Source: Apostichopus japonicus (lineage: Eukaryota > Echinodermata > Holothuroidea > Aspidochirotida > Stichopodidae). Taken from it: a stretch of 64,000 nucleotides of DNA. Both the position numbers and the translations under genes were made by a program. The notes beneath the pieces are model-generated. The model was not told the DNA's origin. It did no database searches and saw nothing but the letters and a program-made list of their open reading frames with translations. Below are positions 58,430 through 64,000 of the stretch, one piece after another (the first letter of the stretch is position 1; each line of letters opens with the position of its first letter). The stretch lies in NCBI RefSeq assembly GCF_037975245.1, contig NC_092581.1:20296303-20360302 (forward strand). Direction: 5' to 3'.

Positions 58430-60060
58430 GTTACAAAGGATATGTAGATGCATCCAGAATGATAGTGAGTCGATGTACTCATACTGTACTCCATCCATGG
58501 TAGATTTGTACTTACACTTGTAAAGACATTTTAGAATCTATTATATAGACTCTAGTTCAAACTGAAGTACTTGTACTTTGTAACTTAGTTACAAAAGATA
58601 TATCTATGCATCCAGAATGATAGTGAGTCAATGTACTCATACTGTACTCCATGGTAGATTTGTACTTACACTTGTAGTCAAGACATTTTAGAACCTACAG
58701 TATTATGTACTCTAGTTAAAACTGAAGTACTTGTATAATTTTGTTACTTAGTTACAAAAGATATATGTTGATGCATCCAGAATGATAGTGTGTCATTGTA
58801 CGCATACTGTACTCCAGGGTAGATTTGTACGTACACTTGCAGTCAAGACATTTTAGAACCTATTATGTACTCTAGTTAAAAACTGAAGTACTTGTATAAT
58901 TTTATTACTTAGTTGCAAAAGACATATGTAGATGGATCCAGAATGATACTGTAGTGTGTCAATGTACTCATACTGTACTCCATGGTAGATTTGTACTTAC
59001 ACTTGTAGTCAGGACATTTTAGAACCTATTATGTACTCTAGTTAAAAACTGAAGTACTTGTATAATTTTATTACTTAGTTGCAAAAGACATGTAGATGGA
59101 TCCAGAATGATACTGTAGTGTGTCAATGTACTCATACTATACTCCATGGTAGATTTGTACTTTTACTTGTAGTCAAGACATTTTAGAACCTACAGTATTA
59201 TGTACTCTAGTTAAAACTGAAGTACTTGTATAATTTTGTTACTTAGTTACAAAAGATATGTAGATGCATCCAGAATGATAGTGTGTCATTGTACGCATAC
59301 TGTACTCCAGGGTAGATTTGTACGTACACTTGCAGTCAAGACATTTTAGAACCTATTATGTACTCTAGTTAAAAACTGAAGTACTTGTATAATTTTATTA
59401 CTTAGTTGCAAAAGATATATGTAGATGGAACCAGAATGATACTGTAGTGTGTCAATGTACTCATACTGTACTCCGTGGTAGATTTGTACTTACACTTGTA
59501 GTCAGGACATTTTAGAACCTATTATGTACTCTAGTTAAAACTGAAGTACTTGTATAATTTTGTTACTTAGTTACAAAAGATATATGTAGATGCATCCAGA
59601 ATGATACTGTAGTGTGTCAATGTACGCATACTGTACTCCATCTATGGTAGATTTGTAATTTCACTTGTAGTCAAGACATTTTAGAACCTATTATGTACTC
59701 TAGTTCAAACTGAAGTACTTGTATAATTTTGTTACTTAACTTTACAAAAGATATATGTAGATGCATCCAGAATGATACTGTAGTGTGTCAATGTACTCAT
59801 ACTGTACTCCATGGTAGATTTGTACTTACACTTGTAGTCAAGACATTTTAGAATCTATTATGTATATTGACTCTAGTTCAAACTGAAGTACTTGTACTTT
59901 GTTACTTAGTTACAAAAGATATGTAGATGCATCCAGAATGATACTGTAGTGTGTCAATGTACTCATACTATACTCCACGTTAGATTTGTACACTTGTAGT
60001 CAAGGCATTTTAGAATCTATCATGTTTATAGACTCTAGAACTGAAGTACATGTACTCATT
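58430..60060 (+). repeat. About 160-bp tandem repeat, 10 copies
   Basis: Units share AGATGCATCCAGAATGATA, TACTCCATGGTAGATTTGTA, CAAGACATTTTAGAACCTA and AAACTGAAGTACTTGTATAA. CCAGAATGAT recurs ten times between 58,454 and 59,935 at 157-170 bp spacing. Alternating subtypes (GTGTGTCA with and without CTGTA) suggest higher-order duplication. Intron of gene 3. Confidence 0.9.
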
Positions 60061-60540
60061 TTTGTACTCATATCTGGAATAGTTCTACTTGTACTCGTAC
60101 AGTACTCATGCTGTTGTACTCGGACTGCGATTCTGGTGTGTAATATTGATGACCCATATAGCAACAGTTGCTCAGGTGGAGGTCAAATATGTGGCATTGA
60201 ACAGCTTGAAATGCCTGCAGGAGCGGCTGGAGCCGTGCCTTGCTTGGCTCGAACAGGAATTTTTATTCTGACCATGCATTGTTAATGTATCAATACATCA
60301 AGAAGCAACATTTTTTCAGATGTTACTATGAAATAAGTCAGTGAATTCACTCATTGACCACCAATCCATCATAGCAATTCCTTTTGCTTCTGATATTGCT
60401 TTTGGATACTAGAATTGATGTCTTCTCCTAACATACATGTCTTGATTCTATAATGCACTTTTATGTCTGCTTAGCCCAGGCCTGTCGACCGGTCTTCCAC
60501 CAATATCCCAAATAACTTCTTTCCTCTCTAACCCATCACT

Positions 60541-62697
60541 TGTGCACCCTGATCTACATAGCTTACTGTACTTGGCAAGTTCTGGTAACATTCTAGCATT
60601 ATGCACCCTGATCTACTTAGCTTACTGTACTTGGCAAGTTCTGGTAACATTCTAGCATTATGCACCCTGATCTACTTAGCTTACTGTACTTGGCAAGTTT
60701 TGGTACCTTCTAGCATTATGCACCCTGATCTACTTAGCTTACTGTACTTGGCAAGTTCTGGTACCTTCTAGCAATGTGCACCCTGATGTACTTAGCCTAT
60801 TTAACAAGTTCTGGTACCTTCTAGCAATGTGCACCCTGATCTACTTAGCCTATTTAACAAGTTCTGGTAACATTCTAGCACTATGCACCCTGATCTACTT
60901 AGCTTATTTAACAAGTTCTGGTAACATTCTAGCAATGTGCACCCTGATCTACTTAGCCTATTTAACAAGTTCTGGTAACATTCTAGCAATGTGCACCCTG
61001 ATCTACTGTACTTAGCTTATTTAACAAGTTCTGGTAACATTCTAGCACTATGCACCCTGATCTACTTAGCCTATTTAACAAGTTCTGGTAACATTCTAGC
61101 ATTATGCACCCTGATCTACTTAGCTTACTGTACTTGGCAAGTTCTGGTACCTTCTAGCAATATGCACCCTGATCTACTTAGCCTATTTAACAAGTTCTGG
61201 TACCTTCTAGCAATGTGCACCCTGATCTACTTAGCCTATTTAACAAGTTCTGGTAACATTCTAGCACTATGCACCGATGTACTTAGCTTATTTAACAAGT
61301 TCTGGTAACATTCTAGCAATGTGCACCCTGATCTACTTAGCTTATTTAACAAGTTCTGGTAACATTCTAGCAATGTGCACCTGATCTACTTAGCCTATTT
61401 AACAAGTTCTGGTAACATTCTAGCACTATGCACCCTGATGTACTAAGCCTATTTAACAAGTTCTGGTAACATTCTTAGCAATGTGCACCCTGATCTACTT
61501 AGCCTATTTAACAAGTTCTGGTAACATTCTAGCACTATGCACCCTGATCTACTTAGCCTATTTAACAAGTTCTGGTAACATACTAGCAATGTGCACCCTG
61601 ATCTACTTAGCCTATTTAACAAGTTCTGGTAACATTCTAGCACTATGCACCCTGATCTACTAAGCCTATTTAACAAGTTCTGGTAACATTCTAGCACTAT
61701 GCACCCTGATCTACTTAGCCTATTTAACAAGTTCTGGTAACATTCTAGCAATGTGCACCCTGATCTACTTAGCCTATTTAACAAGTTCTGGTAACATTCT
61801 AGCAATGTGCACCCTGATCTACTGTACTTAGCCTATTTAACAAGTTCTGGTAACATTCTAGCACTATGCACCCTGATCTACTAAGCCTATTTAACAAGTT
61901 CTGGTAACATTCTAGCAATGTGCACCCTGATCTACTGTACTTAGCTTATTTAACAAGTTCTGGTAACATTCTAGCACTATGCACCCTGATCTACTTAGCC
62001 TATTTAACAATTTCTGGTACCTTCTAGCAATGTGCACCCTGATCTACTTAGCTTATTTAACAAGTTCTGGTAACATTCTAGCAATGTGCACCCTGATCTA
62101 CTTAGCCTATTTAACAAGTTCTGGTACCTTCTAGCAATGTGCACCCTGATCTACTTAGCTTATTTAACAAGTTCTGGTAACATTCTAGCAATGTGCACCC
62201 TGATCTACTTAGCCTATTTAACAAGTTCTGGTAACATTCTAGCAATGTGCACCCTGATCTACTTAGCCTATTTAACAAGTTCTGGTAACATTCTAGCATT
62301 ATGCACCCTGATGTACAGTACTTAGCCTATTTAACAAGTTCTGGTAACATTCTAGCAATGTGCACCCTGATATACTGTACTTAGCTTATTTAACAAGTTC
62401 TGGTAACATTTTAGCATTATGCACCCTGATGTACTTAGTCTATTTAACAAGTTCTGGTAACATTCTAGCATTATGCACCCTGATCTACTTAGCCTATTTA
62501 ACAAGTTCTGGTAACATTCTAGCACTATGCACCCTGAAGTACTTAGCCTATATTTAACAAGTTCTGGTAACATTCTAGCACTATGCATCCTGATCTACTT
62601 AGCCTATTTAACAAGTTCTGGTAACATTCTAGCAATGTGCACCCTGATCTACTTAGCCTATTTAACAAGTTCCGGTAACATTCTAGCACTATGCACT
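60541..62697 (+). repeat. 54-bp minisatellite, about 40 copies
   Basis: Unit GCACCCTGATCTACTTAGCC + TATTTAACAAGTTCTGGTAA + CATTCTAGCAATGT. The first five units carry TTACTGTACTTGG in place of the CCTATTTAAC part. 54 is a multiple of three, giving repeated frames on both strands (YLAYLTSSGNILA; ECYQNLLNRLSRSGC). These are by-products of the period, broken by small indels. Confidence 0.9.
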
Positions 62698-64000
62698 CGA
62701 TGACCCTGTTCCTTCCAAATCTATAATTTCTTTATGGATATAACATATGTTCCCCAGGGCTGTATTTTCAATGTTCTGAATTGACCCCTTCCAGCCCCTC
62801 CCCTCCTTTTGAGGGTTTTTGAAGTTGGAGAATTTTTCTGTTCACTTTACTCACTTACCTCCAGCCATGATCTTATTAGTATCCTTGAAAGTGTGTGTGG
62901 TTTTTTACAGCATTGTTGGGTTTTTTTCAGTTGTTTTCAGTTCCTTCTTCACAATTATATGTTTGTGCCCTTAAAAACCAGGTTGCTCCCAGGAAGATCA
63001 GAAAGAGTTGTCAAATCTGCTAGCATGAAAGCTTGTTAGCACTGTTCCCTCCCCCCCCCCCCCCCCCGCAGTGAATAATTTTGGAGTCTATTGTTAGCTC
63101 TTTCTTCAAAATCTGCCATTTTTTATTTTTTTGGTCATGGCTGAAGATGATTCCTTATAATAGCAAATTCACTGAAATTGTTTTTAATCTTTAGGCAAAA
63201 GACCACAACCCCAAGCATTTTAGATATAGGACTGTCATTATAGGGCAATCAACTGAAAATTTCTTTTGCTTTTATTTCTAATTTGTCTATCATTTATCAA
63301 GGTCAGAGAAAAAGAATATTTCCATTGAAAAGTAACAATATCCTAGCCAATGTACACTGAAAGGAGAGATGTTTAGGTTTGGTGAATAGAACAACAGCTT
63401 TAGGTTCCAAAGTGACAAAGTGCCATATCATGATTGTACCCATATTGGGCTATTTAGTTGATGCAGTTTGAATTTGATGTAAGCACTCATCCACCAGATG
63501 ACCACCATTGAAGCTGATTTTAGTTGTCTGAACAGAAATTTGGAAATTTGGTCATGTTGGACGACTGGACTACCGTTGAAAATGTTGCCCTTAATGTGTG
63601 AACACTACTGTACAGTAGGTGGCTTCGTCAGAGTGACCAAATATATAATGAAGCAGAATGCATCTTTAAATTAAATTTGAATCAAACCAGATATATTTTC
63701 ACAATTCAAGACACTCCCTTCACCCCCACCCCCCCCCCACCTTACCAAGCGATATTTCAGAAGATTTAAAATTGTCACCTAACACACATTAAAGGTTCAG
63801 TCTTTCCATGTTCACTCTGTTTCAAAGAAATGCCTGTAGGCTGAGAGGAATTTTCAAGAAAACATTGATTTGATTGCTAAATTCATGTCTCTCTTCCAAA
63901 CTATATACTGTAGACCGTACAAAGTATAATATTCATGATTTTCTGAACAAAGTTATTTTCTTTTTCATCTTCTTAACTACATATCTCCTGTGTACCACTG
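62698..64000 (+). other. Gene 3 intron, nothing recognised
   Basis: A+T-rich with C tracts near 63,050 and 63,730. No SRCR exon, TM exon or RNA gene seen up to the window end. Confidence 0.5.

Noticed and set aside
60541-62697. CRISPR-like array
   Set aside because: The whole 54-bp unit is repeated without unique spacers, and the genome is eukaryotic.

Overview
The window is eukaryotic, A+T-rich, intron-rich and full of transposable elements. Small phase-1 exons encoding scavenger receptor cysteine-rich (SRCR) domains, Penelope-like and Ty3/gypsy relics, tRNA-derived SINEs and many AGGCCTA-type words (about 48.7-49.2 kb) point to a marine deuterostome. An echinoderm, perhaps a sea cucumber, is my best guess from composition and gene content; no species marker is visible.

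The main structure is a large diverged inverted duplication. The left arm (about 4.45-23.2 kb) and right arm (about 24.8-45.15 kb) are reverse complements with many indels, around a spacer of about 1.55 kb made of a decayed Ty3/gypsy element. Paired landmarks are a LINE fragment, a signal-peptide exon, SRCR exons, a 24-bp minisatellite, a transmembrane/tail exon, a tandem repeat of about 146 bp, a Penelope-like relic and gypsy integrase.

Each arm carries one copy of the same receptor gene, the two converging. Gene 1 (+, 5,460-13,566) has a signal-peptide exon, one SRCR exon, perhaps a 39-nt mini-exon, and a last exon with a membrane span, a Cys-rich juxtamembrane stretch and a Pro/Tyr/Gln-rich tail. 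Gene 2 (-, 44,328-32,315) has four full SRCR exons plus two half-SRCR exons produced by tandem duplication of a unit of about 3.4-4.1 kb. The exon lengths keep frame: 954 nt for gene 1 (317 aa), and 1,857 nt (618 aa) or 2,229 nt (742 aa with the half domains) for gene 2. Gene 3 (+, from 55,407) starts with an 85-nt signal exon of the same design and an SRCR exon, then runs through two long tandem arrays and off the window. Genes 2 and 3 diverge.

The products look like type I cell-surface SRCR receptors, an expanded class in echinoderm immune repertoires. The membrane-proximal CC-rich segment and proline/tyrosine tail resemble the Shisa/WBP1/VOPP1 type of architecture. Function is inferred, not shown.

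Other regions: 1.3-3.3 kb is a direct copy of 20.2-22.2 kb and holds a decayed tail exon on the minus strand. 45.7-47.6 kb is a terminal-inverted-repeat element rich in GTATTCGAATA. 50.5-52.0 kb is a hAT-like element. 52.2-54.6 kb is a foldback-type element with a nested MITE. 55.6-56.6 kb is an LTR-like insertion in gene 3 intron 1. All splice sites were read by eye and no transcript evidence was available.
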